Positions 45,181 through 53,964 of a DNA stretch of 64,000 nt are shown piece by piece. Source of the stretch: Rhizobium sp. CF080 (GTDB taxonomy: Bacteria; Pseudomonadota; Alphaproteobacteria; Rhizobiales; Rhizobiaceae). The stretch lies in the NCBI RefSeq assembly GCF_000282095.2, contig NZ_AKKC02000003.1, positions 62,001-126,000 on the forward strand. The letters run 5' to 3'. Each line of letters begins with the position of its first letter. Position 1 is the first letter of the stretch. Below the pieces are notes generated by a model. The model saw nothing but the letters and a program-made list of their open reading frames with translations. It did no database searches and was not told the DNA's origin. The translations under genes were made by a program, and so were the position numbers.

Positions 45181-46275
45181 ATGAACCGTCGAAAATTCCT
45201 GAAATGGTCCGGTATCGGTGCGATCGCCGCCCTCGTGGGCGGGTTCGCGGCAAGGGGAGCCATGGCTGCCAACAAATATTACTCCGGTCCGGTCTCCGAT
45301 CATTTCGACGGAACGTATTTCTTCAATCCGGGTGGCGAGGAGCCGCGCGGCGGTCTCGACCTGCTGCGCTGGAAGCTTGCCGGCAACAATATCGCCTGGC
45401 CCGACAGTTTTCCGAGCCCGTTTCCGCAGGCGGTGCCGGAAACCCGTGTCTCGGGCGATCGGCTGACCGTCACCATGGTCGGCCATGCCGCGATGCTGAT
45501 CCAGGTCGCCGGCCTCAACATCCTGACCGATCCGGTCTGGGACGATCGCGCCAGCCCGGTGCGTTTCGCAGGACCGAAGCGGGTCAATCCACCGGGCGTG
45601 CGCATCGGCGACCTGCCGCCGATCGACGTCGTGCTCGTCACCCATAACCATTACGACCATATGGACCTTGAAACCCTCCGGGTTCTGCAGAGCCGCGACA
45701 AGCCGCACTTCATCACGCCGCTCGGCAACGACGCGCTCATCCGTTCACGCGTCAAGGATGCGAGGATCACGGTGATGGATTGGGGCGGCCGCGAGGAGAT
45801 CGCCGCAAATATCGCCCCTGGCGTCGTCCTGCATTGCGAGCCCTGCCATCACTGGTCGGCGCGCGGAGTTGGCGACCGGCGTATGGCTCTGTGGGCCGCC
45901 TTCGTGTTCGAAACTCCGGCTGGCAAGATCTACCATATCGGCGATACCGGCTTCCACCGGGGCATCAATTATCGCGCCGCGCGGGAAAAGCACGGGCCCT
46001 TCCGGCTCGCCAACCTGCCGTTCGGCGCCTATGAACCGCGCTGGTTCATGCAGGCGCAGCACCAGAACCCGGACGAGGCGGTCGAGGGCATGCTTCTCTG
46101 CGACGCGGCTTTCGTCGCCGGCCATCATTGGGGTACTTTCAACCTGACCGACGAGGGGATCGAGCAGCCGCTGGCGGCGCTTCATGCCGCTCTCGATGCA
46201 CGCCGCATTTCCCGCGACCGTTTCCGGCCGATGCGGCCCGGCGAAGTCTTCGAGGTCCCGGCGATTTCCGTCTGA
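45181..46275 (+). CDS. Exported metallo-beta-lactamase-fold hydrolase
   Basis: 364 residues with a twin-arginine-like N-terminus (MNRRKFLKWSGIGAIAALVGG). The zinc-binding motif THNHYDHMD is intact and further ligands lie in CHHWSARG, HIGDTGF and AGHHWGTF. The family includes UlaG-like and NAPE-PLD-like phosphodiesterases; the substrate is not predictable. It precedes the haem-signalling cassette but is separated by a palindrome and its own gap. Confidence 0.85.
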   Translation: MNRRKFLKWSGIGAIAALVGGFAARGAMAANKYYSGPVSDHFDGTYFFNPGGEEPRGGLDLLRWKLAGNNIAWPDSFPSPFPQAVPETRVSGDRLTVTMVGHAAMLIQVAGLNILTDPVWDDRASPVRFAGPKRVNPPGVRIGDLPPIDVVLVTHNHYDHMDLETLRVLQSRDKPHFITPLGNDALIRSRVKDARITVMDWGGREEIAANIAPGVVLHCEPCHHWSARGVGDRRMALWAAFVFETPAGKIYHIGDTGFHRGINYRAAREKHGPFRLANLPFGAYEPRWFMQAQHQNPDEAVEGMLLCDAAFVAGHHWGTFNLTDEGIEQPLAALHAALDARRISRDRFRPMRPGEVFEVPAISV

Positions 46276-46380
46276 ACCTTGGGGAACTGTTGCGGAAACG
46301 CGACAAATGGCCCGGATCTACGAATATTTCAGCATCTGCCGCCGCAAGGCGGGTGCCTGTCCAACGTGCTGATTTTGCAT

Positions 46381-46409
46381 AAAAACATGATTATCATAAT
46401 CATGTTTTT
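46381..46409. promoter_or_regulatory. 29-bp palindrome upstream of the FecI-type sigma gene
   Basis: AAAAACATGATTA, three bases (TCA), TAATCATGTTTTT: a perfect inverted repeat with T-run on the right. It could be an operator for an iron-responsive repressor (Fur-like 7-1-7 character, TGATTATCATAATCA) or a terminator hairpin of the upstream hydrolase gene. Confidence 0.55.
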
Positions 46410-46440
46410 TAATACTCCTTGGATTCATTCCAAATCATTG

Positions 46441-47046
46441 ATGTTGAATCATTTTTTAGGCGGCGCTAAACGCGGGCCGGTTGGTCGGGCAGGTCCCGGC
46501 CTTGGGGTTACGGACTTGGACATCAGCCTTATCGAGCAGTTGCAGCAGACCGAGGAGGGGAAGCTGCAGCGGTTCTTTCTTCGGCGTCTGCGCAACAGGG
46601 AGGATGCGGCGGACGCGACACAGGAGACTTTTCTGCGGCTGCTGACGGCATCGCCGAAGGAGGATCTGCGCAATCCGCATGCCTATCTCTTCCAGGTCGC
46701 CCGGTCCGTCGCCCATGGCATTACCTCGCGGCTGATGCGCGACAGCGCGCTCTTCGCGGACGAGATGGAGGGGACGCAGGTCGCCGACGACGCGCCGAGC
46801 CCGGAACGGGTGGTGGCGGCGCGCCAGCAGCTCGGGCTCCTGATCGAAACGATTTCCGCCCTGCCGCCGAAATGCCGGGTCGTCTTCGTGCTCAGCCGGC
46901 TCGAAGGGCTTTCCAACGGAGAGATCGCGACCAAGCTCGGAATCTCCCGGAACATGGTTGAAAAACACATCATCCGTGCACTCATGGCTTGCCGTCAGGC
47001 TCGCCTTGCGGCATTGCCTCCGGCCGGGGGAAACACACATGACTAA
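46441..47046 (+). CDS. FecI-type ECF sigma factor
   Basis: About 201 residues. Sigma region 2 is in LIEQLQQTEEGKLQRFFLRRLRNREDAADATQETFLRLL (two runs) and region 4 in ISALPPKCRVVFVLSRLEGLSNGEIATKLGISRNMVEKHI (two runs). It would transcribe the receptor operon when released by FecR. The start is uncertain: ATG 46441 leaves about 25 non-conserved residues before region 2. Overlaps the FecR gene by 8 nt. Confidence 0.9.
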   Translation: MLNHFLGGAKRGPVGRAGPGLGVTDLDISLIEQLQQTEEGKLQRFFLRRLRNREDAADATQETFLRLLTASPKEDLRNPHAYLFQVARSVAHGITSRLMRDSALFADEMEGTQVADDAPSPERVVAARQQLGLLIETISALPPKCRVVFVLSRLEGLSNGEIATKLGISRNMVEKHIIRALMACRQARLAALPPAGGNTHD

Positions 47047-47968
47047 TGTCTCGGATAAGGCGCGCGAAGACGCCATTGCGGAAGAAGCGGCAGGCTGGGT
47101 GGCGCGTCTCGGATCCCGCGACGCGACGGACGCGGACCGCCGCCGTTTCGAATTCTGGAAAATGCAGGATCCGGCGCATGCCGCGGCCTTCGAGGAGATG
47201 AGTGCTCTCTGGGGCGATCTCGCCGCGGTGCCGAAAACGGTCGCGCCACGCCGGCGCCGGGTGGTCGGCGGCGGCATCGCCGCCCTGCTTCTGATGGGCT
47301 GTCTTGGCATTATCGCCAGCGATACCGGCCTCATCGCCTGGTATCGTTCGGATTTCTACACGCCGGTTGGCGTCATCAAGCGCATCGACCTCGACGACGG
47401 GTCGGTGGTGACGCTCAATACCGATAGCGCCATCCAGGTAAGATACGGCCAGACGGAGCGCCGGATCGTGCTTCTGCGCGGCGAGGCCTTCTTCGACGTA
47501 GCGCCGAACCCGGCTCGTCCTTTCGTCGTCAGCGGCGATGAAACGCAGGCGATCGCGCTCGGCACCCATTATGCGGTGCGGGTCGGCGATCGCGACGAGG
47601 TGATGGTCGAGGAGGGGCATGTGGCGGTGACCTCCGGCTCGCAGCGCGCGGTGCTCGATGCCGGCGGCACGGCGCAGCTCGATGCCGATGGCCAATTGAT
47701 GACCGGCACCGGCGATGTCGCCAATCTGACCAGCTGGCGCAGCGGCAAGCTGGTCTTCTCCGGCCGGCCGCTCGGCGAGGTGCTCGACCAGATCGGCCGT
47801 TACCAGCATGGCCGCATCATGGTGCTCGACGATCAGGCGGCGCAGCTGCGGGTCAGCGGCGTCTTTGCCGCCAATGACGCCGATCAGACTTTCGCGGCCC
47901 TGCAGGAGAGCCTGCCGATCCGCATCATCCGGCTTTCCGACTGGGTTACCCTGGTCCGTTCCCGCTGA
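47039..47968 (+). CDS. FecR-type anti-sigma factor/signal transducer
   Basis: 309 residues. The cytoplasmic anti-sigma domain has the DUF4880-like opening EEAAGWVARLGSRDATDADRRRFEFW (two runs), one membrane helix follows (about 82-104, GGGIAALLLMGCLGIIAS), then a periplasmic FecR domain (IKRIDLDDGSVVTLNTDSAIQVRY, and GEAFFDVAPNPARPFVV) and an STN-like C-terminal region. It passes the receptor signal to the sigma factor. Confidence 0.93.
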   Translation: MTNVSDKAREDAIAEEAAGWVARLGSRDATDADRRRFEFWKMQDPAHAAAFEEMSALWGDLAAVPKTVAPRRRRVVGGGIAALLLMGCLGIIASDTGLIAWYRSDFYTPVGVIKRIDLDDGSVVTLNTDSAIQVRYGQTERRIVLLRGEAFFDVAPNPARPFVVSGDETQAIALGTHYAVRVGDRDEVMVEEGHVAVTSGSQRAVLDAGGTAQLDADGQLMTGTGDVANLTSWRSGKLVFSGRPLGEVLDQIGRYQHGRIMVLDDQAAQLRVSGVFAANDADQTFAALQESLPIRIIRLSDWVTLVRSR

Positions 47969-48108
47969 GGACATGCCCGATCGGAAAATTTGAGTATAAT
48001 GATCATCTTTTTTCCAAAACTGACGTCAGGAGGTGGGGCCCTCTTTCACTCATAGCCATCAGGGGCCGCGACGAGAGCGGCCATGACGTTTGAGTACAGG
48101 GGGTCGAA

Positions 48109-50679
48109 ATGAGTTTGACGGGACCGCTTCTTTCGCGGCATGTCCGGATCGCGCTTGGCTGCGTATCCTTGCTGGGCGGTATCGCTCCGGCGATGGCGCA
48201 ACAGCCGGCGCAGGGCGTCCAGTCGCAGCAGGTCGCCATTTCCATTCCGGCCGGGCCGCTGGAAAACGCGCTTCTTGCGCTTGGCCGCCAGACCGACCTG
48301 CGTCTCGTCTATCGCAGCGAAATCACCGCCGGCAAGACAACTGCCGGCGTGACCGGTTCGCTGACTCCGTCGGCCGCCCTGTCGCGACTGCTTTCCGGCA
48401 CCGGCGTTTCCTTCCGATCAAGCGGCGGCAATACGGTGACGCTGGAGGCGGGAGCTTCGTCGGCGGCGGGCCTGCCGGACCCGACAGGCGATACGACGCT
48501 CAAGCCGATCGTGCTTCGCGGCGGCGAGGGCCGGCCGGCGGACGCGCCTTACGAGACGGCGGGTTCCACCAGCTATATCTCCTCCGAGCAGATCGAACGG
48601 TTCCGCGGCTCGACAGCCGGTGACATCTTCAAGAACACGCCCGGCGTCATCTCCGCCAACAACCACAATGGTGGTGCCGTCAACGTCAATATCCGCGGCC
48701 TGCAGGGCCAGAACCGCGTCCGCGTTGCGATCGACGGAACGCAGCAAACGACCACGACCTGGCGCGGTTACGCCGGCGTCGACGACCGCACCTATATCGA
48801 CCCGGACCTGATCGGCGGCGTCAGCATCTCCAAAGGCCCGTCTGGCGGCGCTGCTGGTGCCGGCGTCAACGGCGGCGTCGTCGGCATTCGCACGATCAAC
48901 GCGAAGGATATCGTCGAGGATGGCAAGCAATATGGCGGCCGCATCAAGATAGGGGCGCAGGACAATACGACGTCCGATTTTACCATCAACTCGATCGTCC
49001 AGCAGACCGATTCTGCCGATTTCTTCGACTTCACGAACGGCAACGGCAGCGTCGCGCTGGCGACTGTGCAGGACAATTTCGATCTGGTGATCGCCGCGGC
49101 GCGCCGGTATCGCGGCAATTATTTCGCCGGCTCGAAAGGCCCGACGACCTACAATTTCAACAATCGCGACTACCTCCTGTCTTATACCAAACCGGGCGAG
49201 GAGGTCTGGAATACGTCGAGTGAATCGACCTCCTTCCTTGCCAAGGGGACGATCCATATGGACGACGACCAGAGCCTCGAGCTCGGTTACGTCCACTACG
49301 AAGCCGAATACGGCGAGGCCATGTCGTCCCTGCTGTTCACGCAGGACGGAACATTCCGTCAGGCGCCACTCTCCAACGTGACCACGGATACGTTCACCAG
49401 CCGCTACCGCTATAATCCGGACGACATGGTCGATCTCAAGGTCAATGCATGGATGAGCATCGTCGACCAGATGGACATGTCGACCGGTCTTGCCTTCTAC
49501 CTTCCGCCGGTCATCACGCCAATCAACCAGCCGCCGGGTGACGATCCGCGGTATGCGATGACCCACACCTATGGCGGCGACATTTCGAACACGAGCAAGT
49601 TCGATACGGACTACGGCAATGCCAGCCTCAACTACGGCATCTCGTACCTGTTCGAAGACATCGACTCCCGGCCCTACCAGAGCCGTACCACCGCGAGTTC
49701 CATCGGTGCGTCGATGGTGCCAAGCGTCGGCAGCCGTTCGATCGCCAGCGCCTTCACCCAGGGCGAATGGGAGGCGACCGACTGGCTCAAGCTCAATGCG
49801 GGCCTGCGCTACGACTATTACCGCCTTGAGGACAAAGGCGCCACCTCGGACACGGGCGTTCGCGAAAAGGATGGCGGGCGTCTCAATCCATCGATCAGCG
49901 CCACGATCGAGCCGATCGACGGCCTTCAGCTCTATGCGCTTTATGCGGAAGGCGTGCGGCCGCCGACCATGCGCGAGACCATGGGAAACGACGGGAACGT
50001 CAGGCCCAATCCCTATCTCAAGCCAGAAGTTGCGAAGAACTGGGAAGTCGGCATAAATTTGAGCAAGGAAGGGCTGATCACCGCAGACGACTCGGCGCGG
50101 CTGAAGTTCTCCTACTTCAATAATAACTACACCGATTATATCTCCCGCGTGCCTCTCGTTGTCCCGTCGCCGGTACCTCCCGGTACGCCGGCCTTCACGT
50201 TCGACAACCTGAAAAAAGCGCGTTTCTCGGGCGTGGAGGTTTCCGCCTCCTACGATCTCGGCTTTCTCTTTGCCGAGGGATCGCTGACCTATTACACCGA
50301 CTATGAATTCTGCCGCACGCTCTCCACCTGCTCGGGCACGACAGTCGATATGGACTATGCCGCCAACCATATGCCGCCCGAAATCATGAAGCGGCTGACG
50401 ATCGGCACGAAGCTCTTTGAGGACAAGCTGACCGCCGGCATCCGCATCACCCAGGCCGGTGCGCGCCTTTCGCCGGTCACGCAGTCGGCCCGCATGTATA
50501 CCGGCATGTGGGTCCCCTATACGACCGTCGATGCCTTCGCGACCTATAAGATCACGGAAAACTTGACATTCGACCTCCAGGCCGAAAACTTGACCGATCG
50601 TTTCTACATTGATGCCCTCGATGGCTGGAACCCTGCGCCGGGACGGACGATCCGGGCCTCGTTGACCGCCAAATTCTAA
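48109..50679 (+). CDS. TonB-dependent haem/siderophore receptor with STN signalling domain
   Basis: 856 residues, outer membrane. Signal peptide to about AMA-QQ (27), N-terminal STN domain (SIPAGPLENALLALGRQTDLRLVY, about 45-120), a TonB-box/plug region (RVAIDGTQQTTTTWRGYAG) and a beta-barrel ending in a terminal Phe (ASLTAKF). The STN domain is what contacts FecR, so this is a signalling receptor. Linkage to a haem oxygenase suggests haem as ligand (inference). Follows fecR by 140 bp. Confidence 0.93.
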   Translation: MSLTGPLLSRHVRIALGCVSLLGGIAPAMAQQPAQGVQSQQVAISIPAGPLENALLALGRQTDLRLVYRSEITAGKTTAGVTGSLTPSAALSRLLSGTGVSFRSSGGNTVTLEAGASSAAGLPDPTGDTTLKPIVLRGGEGRPADAPYETAGSTSYISSEQIERFRGSTAGDIFKNTPGVISANNHNGGAVNVNIRGLQGQNRVRVAIDGTQQTTTTWRGYAGVDDRTYIDPDLIGGVSISKGPSGGAAGAGVNGGVVGIRTINAKDIVEDGKQYGGRIKIGAQDNTTSDFTINSIVQQTDSADFFDFTNGNGSVALATVQDNFDLVIAAARRYRGNYFAGSKGPTTYNFNNRDYLLSYTKPGEEVWNTSSESTSFLAKGTIHMDDDQSLELGYVHYEAEYGEAMSSLLFTQDGTFRQAPLSNVTTDTFTSRYRYNPDDMVDLKVNAWMSIVDQMDMSTGLAFYLPPVITPINQPPGDDPRYAMTHTYGGDISNTSKFDTDYGNASLNYGISYLFEDIDSRPYQSRTTASSIGASMVPSVGSRSIASAFTQGEWEATDWLKLNAGLRYDYYRLEDKGATSDTGVREKDGGRLNPSISATIEPIDGLQLYALYAEGVRPPTMRETMGNDGNVRPNPYLKPEVAKNWEVGINLSKEGLITADDSARLKFSYFNNNYTDYISRVPLVVPSPVPPGTPAFTFDNLKKARFSGVEVSASYDLGFLFAEGSLTYYTDYEFCRTLSTCSGTTVDMDYAANHMPPEIMKRLTIGTKLFEDKLTAGIRITQAGARLSPVTQSARMYTGMWVPYTTVDAFATYKITENLTFDLQAENLTDRFYIDALDGWNPAPGRTIRASLTAKF

Positions 50680-50701
50680 AAATATTCGAAACGGAAGACA
50701 T

Positions 50702-51292
50702 ATGCAGATCGAACTCGAAACCCCCGCCGCGCCGACCCGGATCCAGCGCCTGAAGGCTCTCACGGATGCCACCCATGAGCGCCTCGACACGCGCATCATG
50801 GCAGCCGGTCCCTTCGCCAGCCGCGAGCGTTACGCACTGTTCCTCGCCGTGCAGCATCATTTCCATGCCGATGTCGATCCGCTGTTTACCGATCCGCGGC
50901 TGAACCGCCTCGTCCCCGATCTTCCGAGCCGCGTCCGGCTTGAAGCGCTGCGGCAGGATATCGCCGATGTCACCGGAAGCGAGCCGCCCGTCCTCACCGC
51001 CGGGACGGGTAGGCTCGGTATCCCGGCTGCACTCGGCTGGCTCTACGTCGCCGAAGGCTCGAATCTCGGCGCGGCCTTCCTCCTGAAGCAGGCGGCAAAG
51101 CTCGGCCTGTCCGAAGAATTCGGCGCCCGCCACCTCGCCGGCCACCCCGCCGGCCGCGGCCTGCACTGGCGCACCTTCGTCGCGGCCTTCAACGGGTTCG
51201 ACATGTCCGAGGCGGAGGAAGCGGACATGGCCGAAGGCGCCAAGGCGGCGTTTCGGCGGGTGCATGCGCTGGTGGACGAGTTTTTCGTGTGA
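50702..51292 (+). CDS. Haem oxygenase (biliverdin-producing type)
   Basis: 196 residues. The proximal haem-ligand His25 lies in LTDATHERLDTR and the distal-helix Gly-rich motif in GWLYVAEGSNLGAAFLLKQA. It opens haem to biliverdin, CO and Fe(II) in the cytoplasm. It starts 22 nt after the receptor gene with a GGAAG ribosome-binding site, so it is the last gene of the haem cassette. Confidence 0.9.
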   Translation: MQIELETPAAPTRIQRLKALTDATHERLDTRIMAAGPFASRERYALFLAVQHHFHADVDPLFTDPRLNRLVPDLPSRVRLEALRQDIADVTGSEPPVLTAGTGRLGIPAALGWLYVAEGSNLGAAFLLKQAAKLGLSEEFGARHLAGHPAGRGLHWRTFVAAFNGFDMSEAEEADMAEGAKAAFRRVHALVDEFFV

Positions 51293-51302
51293 TGGGGATG
51301 CG

Positions 51303-51333
51303 TGGATCCTCGGGTCGAGCCCGAGGATGACGG
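51303..51333 (+). repeat. Dispersed palindromic repeat, family A, copy 3
   Basis: TGGATCCTCGGGTCGAGCCC then GAGGATGACGG; the hairpin arms are perfect. Same unit as at 29405. It begins 11 nt past the haem oxygenase stop. Confidence 0.85.
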
Positions 51334-51496
51334 CATTGGGCGTTTTCACCAGAACGGCAAACGCGAAGGAGTGAGATCCGAGGTTAGGGGTATATTTTGG
51401 GCGTATCCGATGCCCAACCGCAAATTCTTATCCGCCCTCGGCGGCTGCTTCGGGCACCCCTATCTTTGCCCTCTATGTCGGGTTCACCCTCTATGT

Positions 51497-51526
51497 CGTC
51501 ATCCTCGGGCTTGACCCGAGGATCCA
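51497..51526 (-). repeat. Dispersed palindromic repeat, family A, copy 4
   Basis: Inverted copy of the unit (GTCATCCTCGGG, loop, CCCGAGGATCCAC). With copy 3 it forms an inverted pair about 165 bp apart, the same arrangement as downstream of xthA. Confidence 0.85.
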
Positions 51527-51742
51527 CAAGCGGCGCATTCCAACGTTTCCAACACCTTGCCCTCATTCGCCCCCCACCCTCTCGCCCGCGTCCCAACCCT
51601 CTCGCTTCCGCGGCCGAAGTGTTTCGTGGGTAAGCGGGGCCGGTGCCACGTCGATGCGCATGCCTCACCCCCACTGGTAATTCCCTGCCTTTTCCGCCAT
51701 ATACAGCCCGATAAGCGGGCAAATGGCCCGGAATGGATCGAT

Positions 51743-52666
51743 ATGATGACGGAACTGGTGGAATTCGCGCGGATGAACGGGCTTGGCAACAAGATCCTGG
51801 TCGTCGACATGCGCCGACGCACCGACATGGTGACGCCGCAAGCCGCGATTGCGCTGAATGCCGATCCCGCCACCCAGTTCGACCAGATCATGGCTATCCA
51901 CGATCCGAAGGCTCAAGGCACCGACGCCTGGGTCGACATCCTCAATTCCGACGGTACGAAGGCGCAGGCCTGCGGCAATGGCATGCGCTGCGTCGTGCAG
52001 GCGCTCAGCGCCGAGACCGGCCGCAAGACCTTTACCTTCCAGACCGTCGCCGGCATCCTCAATGCGATCGAGCATGAGGACGGCACGATTTCGGTCGATA
52101 TGGGAAAGCCGGTGTTCGACTGGGACCGCATTCCGCTTGCCGAGGAATTTTTCGATACCAGCCGGATCGAGCTGCAGATCGGCCCGATCGATGCGCCGAT
52201 CCTGCATTCGCCATCGGCCATGTCGATGGGCAACCCGCATGCCGTCTTCTGGGTGACAAGCGATCCGATGAGCTTCGATCTCGAACGTTTCGGCCCACTC
52301 TTGGAAAACCATCCGATGTTTCCGGAAAAGGCCAATATCACGCTGGCGCAGGTGACGTCGAAGTCGTCGCTGCGCACCCGTACCTGGGAGCGGGGCGCGG
52401 GGCTGACGCTCGCCTGCGGTTCAGCCGCCTGTTCCGCTGCCGTTTCGGCCGCCCGCACCGGGCGCACCGGCCGCACGGTGACGATCGACGTCGCCTCCAG
52501 CCCGGTTCGCCAGCCGCTCACCATCGAATGGCGCGGTGACGATCATGTCGTCATGACCGGTCCCGCCGAATGGGAATGGTCCGGCAAGGTCGATCCGCAG
52601 AGCGGCGGTTTTACGCGTGACTCCGATGCCGACCAAAGGGGCGAGCCGGAGGCTCGGGTCAGTTGA
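51743..52666 (+). CDS. dapF: Diaminopimelate epimerase
   Basis: Converts LL- to meso-diaminopimelate for lysine and peptidoglycan. 307 residues. The two catalytic cysteines lie in [13 protein letters not shown] (Cys77) and [13 protein letters not shown]. The start is ATG 51743 (or the adjacent ATG 51746); the longer frame is non-conserved. Overlaps mtaB by 4 nt (TTGA). Confidence 0.95.
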   Translation: MMTELVEFARMNGLGNKILVVDMRRRTDMVTPQAAIALNADPATQFDQIMAIHDPKAQGTDAWVDILNSDGTKAQACGNGMRCVVQALSAETGRKTFTFQTVAGILNAIEHEDGTISVDMGKPVFDWDRIPLAEEFFDTSRIELQIGPIDAPILHSPSAMSMGNPHAVFWVTSDPMSFDLERFGPLLENHPMFPEKANITLAQVTSKSSLRTRTWERGAGLTLACGSAACSAAVSAARTGRTGRTVTIDVASSPVRQPLTIEWRGDDHVVMTGPAEWEWSGKVDPQSGGFTRDSDADQRGEPEARVS

Positions 52667-53949
52667 GCGGCGTCGAGGTCATCACCTTCGGCTGTCGGCT
52701 CAATACCTATGAATCGGAAGTGATGCGGGCGGAGGCCGAAAAGGCCGGGCTCAACAACGCCATCCTGGTCAATACCTGCGCCGTGACCGGCGAGGCGGTG
52801 CGCCAGGCCCGCCAGGCGATCCGCCGGGCGCGGCGCGAGAACCCGCATGCCCGCATCATCGTCACCGGCTGCGCCGCCCAGACGGAAAAAGACACTTTTG
52901 CCGGGATGGCGGAAGTCGATGCCGTGCTCGGCAACGAAGAGAAACTGAAAAGCGCCTCCTACCGGGCGCTGCCGGATTTCGGCGTCTCGGCGGAAGAGAA
53001 GCTGCGCGTCAACGACATCATGAGCGTGCGCGCCACCGCGCCGCAGATGGTGAAGCATATCGACGGCCACGTGCGTGCCTTCATCCAGGTGCAGAACGGC
53101 TGCGATCATCGTTGCACCTTCTGCATCATCCCCTATGGCCGCGGCAATTCCCGCTCGGTGCCGATGGGCGCGGTGGTCGATCAGGCCCGCAAGCTTGTCG
53201 AAGGCGGTTATCGCGAGATCGTGCTGACCGGCGTCGATGCCACCAGCTACGGCGCCGATCTCCCCGGCCAGCCGTCGCTCGGGCTTCTCGCAAAGACGCT
53301 GCTCCGCCAAGTGCCCGAGATTCTGCGCCTGCGCCTCTCCTCGATCGACAGCATCGAGGCGGACAAACACCTCTGGGACCTGATCGCCGACGAGCCCCGG
53401 TTCATGCCGCATCTGCACCTGTCGCTGCAGCATGGCGACGACATGATCCTGAAGCGCATGAAGCGCCGCCATTCGCGCGCCGAGGCGCTGGCCTTCACGG
53501 CACAGGCGCGGCGTCTGCGGCCCGGGATCGCCTTCGGGGCGGATATGATCGCCGGTTTCCCGACCGAGACCGAAGAGATGTTCGAGAACGCCGCGACGCT
53601 CTCGGAAGAGGCCGGCATCTCCTTCCTGCACGTTTTCCCTTATAGCCCGCGTCCGGACACGCCGGCTGCCCGCATGCCGCAGGTCGATCGGGCTGTCGTC
53701 AAGGACCGGGCGGCGCGGCTGCGGGCGCGGGGCGAGGTGCTGCATCGCGTCCATCTCGACCGCATGGTCGGCACCGAGCAGGCGATCATCGTCGAGAACA
53801 ACGGCATGGCGCATACGGAAAACTTTTCGCTGGTGGCAGTGCCTCGCCTTGTTCCCCGCGAGTTCAAGCGCGTTATGATTGCCGGCCATAACGGCAAACA
53901 TCTGGAAATGCAGGTCACGTCCGCCCTTGTCCCGTCTCGGGCAGCGTAA
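52663..53949 (+). CDS. mtaB: tRNA N6-threonylcarbamoyladenosine methylthiotransferase
   Basis: A radical-SAM methylthiotransferase converting t6A37 to ms2t6A37. 428 residues. The N-terminal UPF0004 domain binds one 4Fe-4S (Cys in TFGCRLN, NTCAVT, TGCAAQ), the radical-SAM cluster is in [17 protein letters not shown] and a C-terminal TRAM-like region follows. It begins at TTG 52663 overlapping the dapF stop, with GGAGG upstream. Confidence 0.92.
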   Translation: MSGVEVITFGCRLNTYESEVMRAEAEKAGLNNAILVNTCAVTGEAVRQARQAIRRARRENPHARIIVTGCAAQTEKDTFAGMAEVDAVLGNEEKLKSASYRALPDFGVSAEEKLRVNDIMSVRATAPQMVKHIDGHVRAFIQVQNGCDHRCTFCIIPYGRGNSRSVPMGAVVDQARKLVEGGYREIVLTGVDATSYGADLPGQPSLGLLAKTLLRQVPEILRLRLSSIDSIEADKHLWDLIADEPRFMPHLHLSLQHGDDMILKRMKRRHSRAEALAFTAQARRLRPGIAFGADMIAGFPTETEEMFENAATLSEEAGISFLHVFPYSPRPDTPAARMPQVDRAVVKDRAARLRARGEVLHRVHLDRMVGTEQAIIVENNGMAHTENFSLVAVPRLVPREFKRVMIAGHNGKHLEMQVTSALVPSRAA

Positions 53950-53964
53950 CCGGAACAGGTTCTC

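Larger units (their letters stand above)
51293..51742. other. Repeat-bearing intergenic region between haem oxygenase and dapF
   Basis: No gene is supported; apparent ORFs cross the repeats. It holds an inverted pair of family A repeats and a short direct repeat of ACCCTCTATGTCG (51475-51500). Confidence 0.6.
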
